Assembly (NCBI GenBank): GCA_019321725.1
Contig: CM033108.1
Span: 14,960,060 to 15,024,059 of the forward strand
Direction of reading: 5' to 3'
Length of the DNA stretch: 64,000 nucleotides
DNA from: Paulownia fortunei
Lineage: Eukaryota > Streptophyta > Magnoliopsida > Lamiales > Paulowniaceae
Shown one piece after another: positions 33,263 through 47,560 of the stretch. The notes under the pieces were generated by a model. It was given only the letters and a program-made list of their open reading frames with translations. It had not been told where the DNA came from and ran no database searches. Within the stretch, counting starts at the first letter, position 1, and the number at the start of each line of letters is the position of its first letter. Both the position numbers and the translations under genes were made by a program.

Positions 33263-35033
33263 TTCCACTTTTAAAATTAAATTAGACGCCTTAGTTGTTC
33301 TGAATAAAAACCATTTTTTACTATCTGAGGAGTTAAAATATGATCAGTGTTAAAATATTGCGTGCATATTATTTATTTTTTGATTTTTATCGTATTTTTA
33401 TTTATTTAGAACTTTGAAGTATTTTTTATTTTTGAGTTATTCTCCCAGTATAATTTAGTATGTACTTTTAAATCATGTTTAATAAAATAATAAAAATTAT
33501 ATCAATAATTAAATTGTTTAAATCTATTAATTTGCCTTTAAAATTAAAATAACAAAAGGATAGAGAGAATTGCATTTTTATTAGATTTTAGAATATTTGT
33601 ATATTATTTAGTTATTCTAAATAAAAACTATTTTATATTATCAAAGGAAGTAAAACATATATACTTTCAAAATATTTGTGGCATATTATTTATTTCTTTT
33701 TGTAATTGATTTCATTTTTCTAGGTTTTAAAATTTTTAAATATTTATATTTGGAGTATTGTGCTATTAAAATTTAGTATATACTTTTAAAGTGAATATTG
33801 TAGAATAAACAAAACCTTTAATTACACTTTCAAACACTGACATTATTTATTCGAAATAGAAACTGTTTAATACTATCATTTAAAATAAGTTTACTTTTGA
33901 AACGTCGAACACAAATTGTTTATTTATTTTAAATTTTTTAAATATTTCTAATTTTGAGTTATTGTGCTTGTAAGATTTAGTATGTGCTTTTAAACTAAAT
34001 TCAAAAAATTATAGAAAAACCTTTCAAAGCTGCACTTCTAAAATTAAAACATTTTAAAATACTTTTAGTTTTTAATAGATTTAATTAGTAATTTTCTTAA
34101 TTTATTCATTTTGTGTTGCTACAATTCCATCTATACTATTAAATTAAATGTCAAAAAATAGGGAAAAATGTTTAATTTTGTTATTAAGATTAAAATATAT
34201 ACTTTAGTTATTCTAAATAAAAAGTATTTAATAATATCTAAGGAATTGAATTATATTTTATTTATTTTTGTTTTAAATTTTTATTACAATTTATTAGATT
34301 TCAATTTTTTTAGATATTTATATTTCTAATTATTGTGCTAGTAAAATTCAGTATATACTATTACATTAAATTTTATAAGAAAATTAAAATACTATCTAAG
34401 GAATTAAAATGTATTTTCGTTTAAAGTATTTATTACATATTATTTGTTTTAAAATTTTAAATTTTATTACAATTTATTAGATTTTAAATTTTTTAAATCT
34501 TTATATTTCTTAGTTATTGTGCTAATAAAATTCAGTACATACTGTTACGTTAAATTTAGTAAAATAAAGAAAAATATTCAAATTAATAAATCTGTTAAAT
34601 TTATTAATTTGCCTCAAACTATAATAGTAAATATGAAGACAAAGTATTCCTGTCACTAATCCTCTCAAATTATTTGTATTGATATTAAAAAGTTACCTTA
34701 GTGCGCTAAAAATCTTTAGTAATTATACTTTCGAATTTAAAATATTTATTTATCGTAGATGAATATTGTACAGTTAATTATATATTTCAACCAAATACTG
34801 TTGAAGGGTATCAAAATATATTTCCTTTCAAAAATTCCTTACATAATGTAGAATTAAAATATATTTATTTTTAGAATATTTAATACACATTATTTATTTT
34901 TGTATTGAGTTTAAATAACAATTTTTTTTTTAGATTTGTACCTTCTCAAAAATTTATTTTTTTGAGTTCTTGTGCTACTAATATTTCGTAAATACCTTTA
35001 AATTAAATGTCATAAAATAAACAAAACCGTTAA

Positions 35034-36804
35034 TTCCACTTTTAAAATTAAATTAGACGCCTTAGTTGTTCTGAATAAAAACCATTTTTTACTATCTGAG
35101 GAGTTAAAATATGATCAGTGTTAAAATATTGCGTGCATATTATTTATTTTTTGATTTTTATCGTATTTTTATTTATTTAGAACTTTGAAGTATTTTTTAT
35201 TTTTGAGTTATTCTCCCAGTATAATTTAGTATGTACTTTTAAATCATGTTTAATAAAATAATAAAAATTATATCAATAATTAAATTATTTAAATCTATTA
35301 ATTTGCCTTTAAAATTAAAATAACAAAAGGATAGAGAGAATTGCATTTTTATTAGATTTTAGAATATTTGTATATTATTTAGTTATTCTAAATAAAAACT
35401 ATTTTATATTATCAAAGGAAGTAAAACATATATACTTTCAAAATATTTGTGGCATATTATTTATTTCTTTTTGTAATTGATTTCATTTTTCTAGGTTTTA
35501 AAATTTTTAAATATTTATATTTGGAGTATTGTGCTATTAAAATTTAGTATATACTTTTAAAGTGAATATTGTAGAATAAACAAAACCTTTAATTACACTT
35601 TCAAACACTGACATTATTTATTCGAAATAGAAACTGTTTAATACTATCATTTAAAATAAGTTTACTTTTGAAACGTCGAACACAAATTGTTTATTTATTT
35701 TAAATTTTTTAAATATTTCTAATTTTGAGTTATTGTGCTTGTAAGATTTAGTATGTGCTTTTAAACTAAATTCAAAAAATTATAGAAAAACCTTTCAAAG
35801 CTGCACTTCTAAAATTAAAACATTTTAAAATACTTTTAGTTTTTAATAGATTTAATTAGTAATTTTCTTAATTTATTCATTTTGTGTTGCTACAATTCCA
35901 TCTATACTATTAAATTAAATGTCAAAAAATAGGGAAAAATGTTTAATTTTGTTATTAAGATTAAAATATATACTTTAGTTATTCTAAATAAAAAGTATTT
36001 AATAATATCTAAGGAATTGAATTATATTTTATTTATTTTTGTTTTAAATTTTTATTACAATTTATTAGATTTCAATTTTTTTAGATATTTATATTTCTAA
36101 TTATTGTGCTAGTAAAATTCAGTATATACTATTACATTAAATTTTATAAGAAAATTAAAATACTATCTAAGGAATTAAAATGTATTTTCGTTTAAAGTAT
36201 TTATTACATATTATTTGTTTTAAAATTTTAAATTTTATTACAATTTATTAGATTTTAAATTTTTTAAATCTTTATATTTCTTAGTTATTGTGCTAATAAA
36301 ATTCAGTACATACTGTTACGTTAAATTTAGTAAAATAAAGAAAAATATTCAAATTAATAAATCTGTTAAATTTATTAATTTGCCTCAAACTATAATAGTA
36401 AATATGAAGACAAAGTATTCCTGTCACTAATCCTCTCAAATTATTTGTATTGATATTAAAAAGTTACCTTAGTGCGCTAAAAATCTTTAGTAATTATACT
36501 TTCGAATTTAAAATATTTATTTATCGTAGATGAATATTGTACAGTTAATTATATATTTCAACCAAATACTGTTGAAGGGTATCAAAATATATTTCCTTTC
36601 AAAAATTCCTTACATAATGTAGAATTAAAATATATTTATTTTTAGAATATTTAATACACATTATTTATTTTTGTATTGAGTTTAAATAACAATTTTTTTT
36701 TTAGATTTGTACCTTCTCAAAAATTTATTTTTTTGAGTTCTTGTGCTACTAATATTTCGTAAATACCTTTAAATTAAATGTCATAAAATAAACAAAACCG
36801 TTAA
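35034..36804. repeat. One satellite monomer with eight internal sub-repeats
   Basis: The loose motif attgtgct..taaaattyagtatatactttta recurs in variants near 35213, 35531, 35735, 35884, 36106, 36290, 36472 and 36743, spacings 149-318 bp. A second motif (ttattctaaataaaaactatttaatactatc..aggaa) and a third (catattatttattt) accompany it in several of them. So the 1771-bp unit is a fixed set of old, diverged ~220-bp units. Confidence 0.75.
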
Positions 36805-39800
36805 TTCCACTTTTAAAATTAAATTAGACGCCTTAGTTGTTCTGAATAAAAACCATTTTTTACTATCTGAGGAGTTAAAATATGATCAGTGTTAAAATAT
36901 TGCGTGCATATTATTTATTTTTTGATTTTTATCGTATTTTTATTTATTTAGAACTTTGAAGTATTTTTTATTTTTGAGTTATTCTCCCAGTATAATTTAG
37001 TATGTACTTTTAAATCATGTTTAATAAAATAATAAAAATTATATCAATAATTAAATTATTTAAATCTATTAATTTGCCTTTAAAATTAAAATAACAAAAG
37101 GATAGAGAGAATTGCATTTTTATTAGATTTTAGAATATTTGTATATTATTTAGTTATTCTAAATAAAAACTATTTTATATTATCAAAGGAAGTAAAACAT
37201 ATATACTTTCAAAATATTTGTGGCATATTATTTATTTCTTTTTGTAATTGATTTCATTTTTCTAGGTTTTAAAATTTTTAAATATTTATATTTGGAGTAT
37301 TGTGCTATTAAAATTTAGTATATACTTTTAAAGTGAATATTGTAGAATAAACAAAACCTTTAATTACACTTTCAAACACTGACATTATTTATTCGAAATA
37401 GAAACTGTTTAATACTATCATTTAAAATAAGTTTACTTTTGAAACGTCGAACACAAATTGTTTATTTATTTTAAATTTTTTAAATATTTCTAATTTTGAG
37501 TTATTGTGCTTGTAAGATTTAGTATGTGCTTTTAAACTAAATTCAAAAAATTATAGAAAAACCTTTCAAAGCTGCACTTCTAAAATTAAAACATTTTAAA
37601 ATACTTTTAGTTTTTAATAGATTTAATTAGTAATTTTCTTAATTTATTCATTTTGTGTTGCTACAATTCCATCTATACTATTAAATTAAATGTCAAAAAA
37701 TAGGGAAAAATGTTTAATTTTGTTATTAAGATTAAAATATATACTTTAGTTATTCTAAATAAAAAGTATTTAATAATATCTAAGGAATTGAATTATATTT
37801 TATTTATTTTTGTTTTAAATTTTTATTACAATTTATTAGATTTCAATTTTTTTAGATATTTATATTTCTAATTATTGTGCTAGTAAAATTCAGTATATAC
37901 TATTACATTAAATTTTATAAGAAAATTAAAATACTATCTAAGGAATTAAAATGTATTTTCGTTTAAAGTATTTATTACATATTATTTGTTTTAAAATTTT
38001 AAATTTTATTACAATTTATTAGATTTTAAATTTTTTAAATCTTTATATTTCTTAGTTATTGTGCTAATAAAATTCAGTACATACTGTTACGTTAAATTTA
38101 GTAAAATAAAGAAAAATATTCAAATTAATAAATCTGTTAAATTTATTAATTTGCCTCAAACTATAATAGTAAATATGAAGACAAAGTATTCCTGTCACTA
38201 ATCCTCTCAAATTATTTGTATTGATATTAAAAAGTTACCTTAGTGCGCTAAAAATCTTTAGTAATTATACTTTCGAATTTAAAATATTTATTTATCGTAG
38301 ATGAATATTGTACAGTTAATTATATATTTCAACCAAATACTGTTGAAGGGTATCAAAATATATTTCCTTTCAAAAAATTCCTTACATAATGTAGAATTAA
38401 AATATATTTATTTTTAGAATATTTAATACACATTATTTATTTTTGTATTGAGTTTAAATAACAATTTTTTTTTTAGATTTGTACCTTCTCAAAAATTTAT
38501 TTTTTTGAGTTCTTGTGCTACTAATATTTCGTAAATACCTTTAAATTAAATGTCATAAAATAAACAAAACCGTTAATTCCACTTTTAAAATTAAATTAGA
38601 CGCCTTAGTTGTTCTGAATAAAAACCATTTTTTACTATCTGAGGAGTTAAAATATGATCAGTGTTAAAATATTGCGTGCATATTATTTATTTTTTGATTT
38701 TTATCGTATTTTTATTTATTTAGAACTTTGAAGTATTTTTTATTTTTGAGTTATTCTCCCAGTATAATTTAGTATGTACTTTTAAATCATGTTTAATAAA
38801 ATAATAAAAATTATATCAATAATTAAATTATTTAAATCTATTAATTTGCCTTTAAAATTAAAATAACAAAAGGATAGAGAGAATTGCATTTTTATTAGAT
38901 TTTAGAATATTTGTATATTATTTAGTTATTCTAAATAAAAACTATTTTATATTATCAAAGGAAGTAAAACATATATACTTTCAAAATATTTGTGGCATAT
39001 TATTTATTTCTTTTTGTAATTGATTTCATTTTTCTAGGTTTTAAAATTTTTAAATATTTATATTTGGAGTATTGTGCTATTAAAATTTAGTATATACTTT
39101 TAAAGTGAATATTGTAGAATAAACAAAGCCTTTAATTACACTTTCAAACACTGACATTATTTATTCGAAATAGAAACTGTTTAATACTATCATTTAAAAT
39201 AAGTTTACTTTTGAAACGTCGAACACAAATTGTTTATTTATTTTAAATTTTTTAAATATTTCTAATTTTGAGTTATTGTGCTTGTAAGATTTAGTATGTG
39301 CTTTTAAACTAAATTCAAAAAATTATAGAAAAACCTTTCAAAGCTGCACTTCTAAAATTAAAACATTTTAAAATACTTTTAGTTTTTAATAGATTTAATT
39401 AGTAATTTTCTTAATTTATTCATTTTGTGTTGCTACAATTCCATCTATACTATTAAATTAAATGTCAAAAAATAGGGAAAAATGTTTAATTTTGTTATTA
39501 AGATTAAAATATATACTTTAGTTATTCTAAATAAAAAGTATTTAATAATATCTAAGGAATTGAATTATATTTTATTTATTTTTGTTTTAAATTTTTATTA
39601 CAATTTATTAGATTTCAATTTTTTTAGATATTTATATTTCTAATTATTGTGCTAGTAAAATTCAGTATATACTATTACATTAAATTTTATAAGAAAATTA
39701 AAATACTATCTAAGGAATTAAAATGTATTTTCGTTTAAAGTATTTATTACATATTATTTGTTTTAAAATTTTAAATTTTATTACAATTTATTAGATTTTA

Positions 39801-42116
39801 AATTTTTTAAATCTTTATATTTCTTAGTTATTGTGCTAATAAAATTCAGTACATACTGTTACGTTAAATTTAGTAAAATAAAGAAAAATATTCAAATTAA
39901 TAAATCTGTTAAATTTATTAATTTGCCTCAAACTATAATAGTAAATATGAAGACAAAGTATTCCTGTCACTAATCCTCTCAAATTATTTGTATTGATATT
40001 AAAAAGTTACCTTAGTGCGCTAAAAATCTTTAGTAATTATACTTTCGAATTTAAAATATTTATTTATCATAGATGAATATTGTACAGTTAATTATATATT
40101 TCAACCAAATACTGTTGAAGGGTATCAAAATATATTTCCTTTCAGAAAATTCCTTACATAATGTAGAATTAAAATATATTTATTTTTAGAATATTTAATA
40201 CACATTATTTATTTTTGTATTGAGTTTAAATAACATTTTTTTTTTAGATTTGTACCTTCTCAAAAATTTATTTTTTTGAGTTCTTGTGCTACTAATATTT
40301 CGTAAATACCTTTAAATTAAATGTCATAAAATAAACAAAACCGTTAATTCCACTTTTAAAATTAAATTAGACGCCTTAGTTGTTCTGAATAAAAACCATT
40401 TTTTACTATCTGAGGAGTTAAAATATGATCAGTGTTAAAATATTGCGTGCATATTATTTATTTTTTGATTTTTATCGTATTTTTATTTATTTAGAACTTT
40501 GAAGTATTTTTTATTTTTGAGTTATTCTCCCAGTATAATTTAGTATGTACTTTTAAATCATGTTTAATAAAATAATAAAAATTATATCAATAATTAAATT
40601 ATTTAAATCTATTAATTTGCCTTTAAAATTAAAATAACAAAAGGATAGAGAGAATTGCATTTTTATTAGATTTTAGAATATTTGTATATTATTTAGTTAT
40701 TCTAAATAAAAACTATTTTATATTATCAAAGGAAGTAAAACATATATACTTTCAAAATATTTGTGGCATATTATTTATTTCTTTTTGTAATTGATTTCAT
40801 TTTTCTAGGTTTTAAAATTTTTAAATATTTATATTTGGAGTATTGTGCTATTAAAATTTAGTATATACTTTTAAAGTGAATATTGTAGAATAAACAAAAC
40901 CTTTAATTACACTTTCAAACACTGACATTATTTATTCGAAATAGAAACTGTTTAATACTATCATTTAAAATAAGTTTACTTTTGAAACGTCGAACACAAA
41001 TTGTTTATTTATTTTAAATTTTTTAAATATTTCTAATTTTGAGTTATTGTGCTTGTAAGATTTAGTATGTGCTTTTAAACTAAATTCAAAAAATTATAGA
41101 AAAACCTTTCAAAGCTGCACTTCTAAAATTAAAACATTTTAAAATACTTTTAGTTTTTAATAGATTTAATTAGTAATTTTCTTAATTTATTCATTTTGTG
41201 TTGCTACAATTCCATCTATACTATTAAATTAAATGTCAAAAAATAGGGAAAAATGTTTAATTTTGTTATTAAGATTAAAATATATACTTTAGTTATTCTA
41301 AATAAAAAGTATTTAATAATATCTAAGGAATTGAATTATATTTTATTTATTTTTGTTTTAAATTTTTATTACAATTTATTAGATTTCAATTTTTTAGATA
41401 TTTATATTTCTAATTATTGTGCTAGTAAAATTCAGTATATACTATTACATTAAATTTTATAAGAAAATTAAAATACTATCTAAGGAATTAAAATGTATTT
41501 TCGTTTAAAGTATTTATTACATATTATTTGTTTTAAAATTTTAAATTTTATTACAATTTATTAGATTTTAAATTTTTTAAATCTTTATATTTCTTAGTTA
41601 TTGTGCTAATAAAATTCAGTACATACTGTTACGTTAAATTTAGTAAAATAAAGAAAAATATTCAAATTAATAAATCTGTTAAATTTATTAATTTGCCTCA
41701 AACTATAATAGTAAATATGAAGACAAAGTATTCCTGTCACTAATCCTCTCAAATTATTTGTATTGATATTAAAAAGTTACCTTAGTGCGCTAAAAATCTT
41801 TAGTAATTATACTTTCGAATTTAAAATATTTATTTATCATAGATGAATATTGTACAGTTAATTATATATTTCAACCAAATACTGTTGAAGGGTATCAAAA
41901 TATATTTCCTTTCAGAAAATTCCTTACATAATGTAGAATTAAAATATATTTATTTTTAGAATATTTAATACACATTATTTATTTTTGTATTGAGTTTAAA
42001 TAACAATTTTTTTTTAGATTTGTACCTTCTCAAAAATTTATTTTTTGAGTTCTTGTGCTACTAATATTTCGTAAATACCTTTAAATTAAATGTCATAAAA
42101 TAAACAAAACCGTTAA

Positions 42117-43690
42117 TTCCACTTTTAAAATTAAATTAGACGCCTTAGTTGTTCTGAATAAAAACCATTTTTTACTATCTGAGGAGTTAAAATATGATCA
42201 GTGTTAAAATATTGCGTACATATTATTTATTTTTTATTTTTATCGTATTTTTATTTATTTAGAACTTTGAAGTATTTTTTATTTTTGAGTTATTCTCCCA
42301 GTATAATTTAGTATGTACTTTTAAATCATGTTTAATAAAATAATAAAAAATTATATCAATAATTAAATTATTTAAATCTATTAATTTGCCTTTAAAATTA
42401 AAATAACAAAAGGATAAAGAGAGTTGCATTTTTATTAGATTTTAGAATTTTAGAATATTTGTATATTATTTAGTTATTCTAAATAAAAACTATTTAATAT
42501 TATCAAAGGAAGTAAAACATATATACTTTCAAAATATTTATGGCATATTATTTATTTCTTTTTTTTAATTAATTTTATTTTTTTAGGTTTCAAAAATTTT
42601 AAATATTTATATTTGGAGTATTGTGCTATTAAAATTTAGTATATAATTTTAAATTGAATATCGTAGAATAAACAAAACCTTTAATTCACTTTCAAACACT
42701 AACGTTATTTATTCAAAATAGAAACTATTTAATACTATCATTTAAAATAAGTTTACTTTTGAAACGTCGAACGTAAATTGTTTATTTATTTTAAATTTTT
42801 TAAATATTTCTAATTTTGAGTTATTGTGCTTGTAAGATTTAGTATGTACTTTTAAACTAAACTCAATAAATTATAGAAAAACGTTTAAAAGTTCACTTTT
42901 AAAATTAAAACATTTTAAAATATTTTTAGTTTTTAATAGGTTTAATTTGTAATTTTCTTAATTTATTCATTTTGTGTTGCTACAATTCCATCTATACTAT
43001 TAAATTAAATGTCAAAAAATAGGGAAAAATGTTTAATTTTGTTATTAAGATTAAAATATATACTTTAGTTATTCTAAATAAAAACTATTTAATACTATCT
43101 AAGGAATTGAATTATATTTTATTTATTTTTGTTTTAATTTTTTTTTACAATTTATTAGATTTTAATTTTTTTAGATATTTATATTTCTAATTATTGTGCT
43201 AGTAAAATTGAGTATATACTATTACATTAAATTTTATAAGAAAATTAAAATACTATCTAAGGAATTAAAATGTATTTTCGTTTAAAGTATTTATTAATAT
43301 TATTTATTTTAAAAATTTAAATTTTATTACAATTTATTAGATTTTAAATTTTTTAAATATTTATATTTCTTAGTTATTGTGCTAGTAAAATTCAGTATAT
43401 ACTATTACATTAAATTTAGTAAAATAAAGAAAAATATTTAAATTAAAAAATTTGTTAAATTTATTAATTTGCCTCAAACTATAATAGTAAATATGAAGAC
43501 AAAGTATTCCTTTTACTAATTCTCTTAAATTATAAGTTATGTTTCAACTTTGTATTGATATTAAAAATTTACCTTAGAGCGCTAAAAATCTTTAGTAATT
43601 ATACTTTCGAATTTAAAATATTTATTTATTATAGATTAATATTGTAAAGTTAATTGTATATTTCAATCAAATACTATCGAAGGGTATGAC
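42117..43690. repeat. Diverged edge monomer of the satellite array
   Basis: Aligns along its length with monomers 1-5 but has many substitutions and small indels, for example a duplicated ttttagaat near 42443-42460 and an insertion of about 17 bases near 43532-43550. It ends at about 43690 in a Copia LTR. Confidence 0.9.
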
Positions 43691-45522
43691 AATATTCTAC
43701 TCTAGAGTATGTGGAGTTCAATTCTTAATTTAACTAGTGAATAGAAGAATTGAACCATGATCAAAAAGTGAAATCTTTTGACGAAAGAAAAGAACTAAGA
43801 AAAAGGGAGAATGAGGCGTTTTTCTTCTTCAAAAGAGCTGGCTAATTTCTCTTTTGTTTTCTACAAGAATCGGTCACTTTGGGGGGAGTCCTTATATTGT
43901 ACTACTCCAATCCTAGTCCTACTATGTTTCTACTTGTTCCTTTCTTTAGTTGATTAATTTTTCTACCAAATTTTAAGACAAGTTTAATGTTTATAATTAA
44001 ACTTTCTAATGGGCCTCCTATGAGTCCATTAGTTGGACTTTGGACTTTAATTAATTTATTTAAGTCCAGTTAATTAATCTTTATCTATTAAATAAGTTCA
44101 ACTTAATTAATTGACCCAATCAATTAATTAATTGGTTGTACTTGGACTTTCTAATCATATTAGAATCTATTAAATAATTCTATTATTTAATATGCTCAAT
44201 TTAATTAATTGATCATATCAATTAATTAACTTGATAATATGTAGGGCTCTCCTAATCATATTAGGTCCAATTAAATAACCATATTATCTAATCGGTAAAT
44301 TAATTAAATTCCTTAAATTAATCTATACCCTAATTAATTAATTGATCATATCAATTACTTAACTAGCTCCACATGGACTCCTTGATCTTATTAGGTCTAA
44401 TTAAATTATTTAATTAGATAAATTGATTTAACTTCTTAATGATTCTTGAGTCCCAAATTAATTAATCTTTATTAATTAATTTGATCCAACCCTTGAATGT
44501 ATTCTAGTTAGAAGTATACTCTTTCCAACTTAGTGTGTGACCCCTCAGGTTCACTTTAAGCTAGCTGTGTCTCATAACTCTTGTGACTTAGTTAAATAAT
44601 TTAATTATTTCAATTAATTAATCTAATCAATTAATCTTTTTAGAATTAACTCATTAATCAGAAGTCATGGGAAGTACCTAACAGTGCATCATAACTCATA
44701 GTTTTAGGTGAATGTACGAACCTATTCCAATTACGAATATCATGCAAGTACGGTACTTCCATCATCTAATCACTTGATTGAACTTAGGGAGCATAGATTA
44801 TGAGTCGAAACCCCCAATAGCTTAATCATTATATTTCCATTCCTAGTCACTGATGATGAACAATTAGAAAACCCCATGTCTATGTTCCTTCCAACCTTGG
44901 CCAAGAATTTAGAGTCAAGTACAGTGGAACACATAAGAGATTCACCTATCCATATAGATAGGTGATGAATCCTTTATTGATTACTCATTAACCTCCATAC
45001 ATAAAGATGTTATACCCAACATAAACCCTTTGTGATTATCATGCAATCAGAAAATATATCAAGGTGTAACATATCATGCATAAGGTTACCATAGTACCTC
45101 AAGTTCGAGGACTACTTCTTGTACTATTGTAATGAGGAAATTCTCATTCCATAATAACATTTCCAATTAGAAATTTTCATGTGTGGTTGTTCAAAGTACT
45201 TGTTCCCAAATAAGCACCTACATACATACACTAATGTCACCACACCAATGCCCATGGAATGAGGCATCCTCCTTTCGAGCTTGCATTATATGCGCAAGTC
45301 TTAACGGAATCCATAATGTCCCATCTCATTGATCCTTGACTTGAAATGTTTTAAGACCACAGCCTTAGAGGCATATTCCATAATTATCGTTATATACATG
45401 ACCACGTCCCATAGCTATGTGTGATCTAAGAACTTCATCTAATTCTTAAGATGAATTTAAGATGAAGATTCATAAGTATATAAGGACGACCAGATCAGTT
45501 GGCTCACCGGACACTACTATAA
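43691..45522 (-). repeat. Copia LTR B, truncated by the satellite
   Basis: On the minus strand it begins ttatagtagtgtccggtgagc and aligns with LTR A and LTR C, for example the agaattgaactccacatact block near 43705. The last ~430 bp that LTR A has before its PBS are missing; satellite sequence starts there instead. Rich in ttaatta runs. Confidence 0.8.
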
Positions 45523-47560
45523 TAATCTCCTACTTGTCCTAGAGATAATTTTCCTCGTATTAAGGCCCATCTTCCCCAAGATGTCCTTTAAATACTTATC
45601 TCAGGATTAAATCAGTGAGTCTGCTATGTTTTCTACTAAGAAAAATCTTTCCACACTGATGTTGCCTCTACCAGTATTTTTAGAATCATGGCATCATTAA
45701 TTTATTTCTGCTTGTATCTTTTGGTAAGATCTTGGCTTATTTGCTTGTTCAATAGCCCCCCCATACTCTGATACATCAATAATAGTTGGACCTACATCCA
45801 ACGCTTGGATAAAGTTTCCATCCAAATAGTTCTTTTTCGTAGCATCGCATGCTCTGATGTATTAGCCACGGTAGTGGAATCCATGGTTGTTACAAGCTTG
45901 GAACTCTTTTTAGCTAACCGTCCTACCATTTAGGATGAAAGCAATCTAGACATAGACTTCAAGTCATTTATTTGAGACAAAAAACTAGATGAAGCATCTT
46001 AGTTTCAGTTCTCCATAACTGTACTCCAAGAAGAGATCCTTAGTACTTTGTAAGTATTAATGATCATCTTTACGGCTTCTAATGTTTTTCTCATCAAATT
46101 GACTGATATTTGTTCGTGACATTTAGAGAATTTTTTATTTCACATGTTGTACATAGATTTATATATTTTATACTTTCTATTAAGGATGTATAAAGTGTGT
46201 GAGTTATTATTTCTCTTTTTTTCAAAAGTCCTTGGGATGTAGACTTCGAAAGAGAAATCCCATGACTTAAAAAGAAATAATCTCTCATATGATTCTTTTA
46301 TGCTAAACCCTTTTAGCATCTAATTTATGTATTTGGATTTAGGATAGTCTAAGCATCCTTTCAGATCTATCTCCATAGATCTCAATTCCCAATCCCTAGG
46401 ATGCTTCTCCTAAATCTCTCTTAGAGAACTTTGTAAATGACAAGTCTCAATTGACTGCAATATTGCTACATCACTCCTATGAGTAGAATGTCATCTCCAT
46501 TAAATATATCAATTATTACCATGCTCCTACTAATTGTCTTGTACATGCTTGGTCATTCGCATTCCTAAGAAAACCAAAAACTCGCAAACCTTTTGCTTGC
46601 TTCTATTTAATATGATGACCTCAGGTCGCTTATCTTATATCCTATTCTCAATACCATTATTGAGAAAGGCGGTCTTCACATTCCTTGGCCATATCTAGTA
46701 GTCATAATACGTAGATATAGCCAGTACTATTGGAATGGATATTAAGGTCACCTCAACAGTCAACACCTTAATTTTAAGCATAACTTTTTTCTATCAATCA
46801 TGCCTTTATAGGTCACCACCTCCTGTGTTTAATTTTATACGTCCTTTTGGATCAAATCCAAATGAGTGTTCTACTTTATTTGTCCCCCAAATGGTGATTT
46901 GATGATCTTTTTCTTGAGATAAAATTACAAGTAGGCACCTTATGTAAGTCTAAGAGATCAAGCAAATGCACCATTTTATGAACTCTTTCTTTAGATGTAT
47001 GACCTAATCTAACTTACTACAAGTATGCACTATTTTTATAATCTAATTCTAATATTACTTTATTGATTATGTAGCATGAAATTTTGGGATTGTATAGTTC
47101 ATTTGTCAATGTAGCAAATACAAATAATTAATACTATCTTAAATCCATCAAAAGTTAAGTGGATCATTTATATAGCTAATAAAGCAACTCTTGCTTTACT
47201 ATCAAGCTTAAGGATTGTCCTTTGTCTTAGTCTCCATTTTCTTGTCATCCTCTGCAATCTCTTGTAGAGGTAGGATTATTCTGGTATCCAATACCCAAGA
47301 AAAATTTATCAACCTTAATGATTGATATCAACAAAGTGTAAACTTAAATTAGAACCCCTTCTATTCAATACTTGCACTTCGCTTTCTCTTTCTATACCCT
47401 AAATATTTGCAATGGTGAGAAACATCTATCCTTTTAGATAGATTGAGCTAGGAAGTTTATTTATTTGTCTAGATTATCCTAAGTGGAATTTCTAGTGACG
47501 ACTATTATCCTATGTGAGGCAGAAAAGTTAGCATTCATTCTATTAATATCCATTTATGGT
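45523..47560 (-). pseudogene. Copia element B pol remnant, minus strand
   Basis: Next to the LTR is a PPT (about 45524-45540, minus aggacaagtaggagatta). Further right, minus-strand similarity to element E is seen for the RNase H end (45540-45620), RT (46300-46830, with a KQKVCEF-like piece near 46590 and the YVDD box decayed to NGDD near 46490), then directly the GAG-pre-integrase region (46880-47000) and protease (47270-47320). The integrase core is missing, so there is an internal deletion. Stops are everywhere. Confidence 0.7.

Larger units (their letters stand above)
33263..43690. repeat. Satellite array, ~1771-bp monomer, about 5.9 copies
   Basis: The marker ttccacttttaaaattaaat starts monomers at 33263, 35034, 36805, 38577, 40348 and 42117, giving lengths 1771, 1771, 1772, 1771, 1769 and a partial 1574. 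Monomers 1-5 differ by single bases and small indels. Neighbours share variants: monomers 4 and 5 both have tatttatcatag where 1-3 have tatttatcgtag, and both have ttcagaaaattcc. Monomer 6 is clearly more diverged and stops inside the unit. The sequence is extremely AT-rich and non-coding. Confidence 0.97.

Noticed and set aside
33032..33353. Frames crossing the run of N on both strands
   Set aside because: They are open only because unknown bases cannot encode stops.
41253..41453. 66-codon frame in the satellite
   Set aside because: It appears in one monomer because of a one-base indel; the other monomers lack it, and composition is non-coding.
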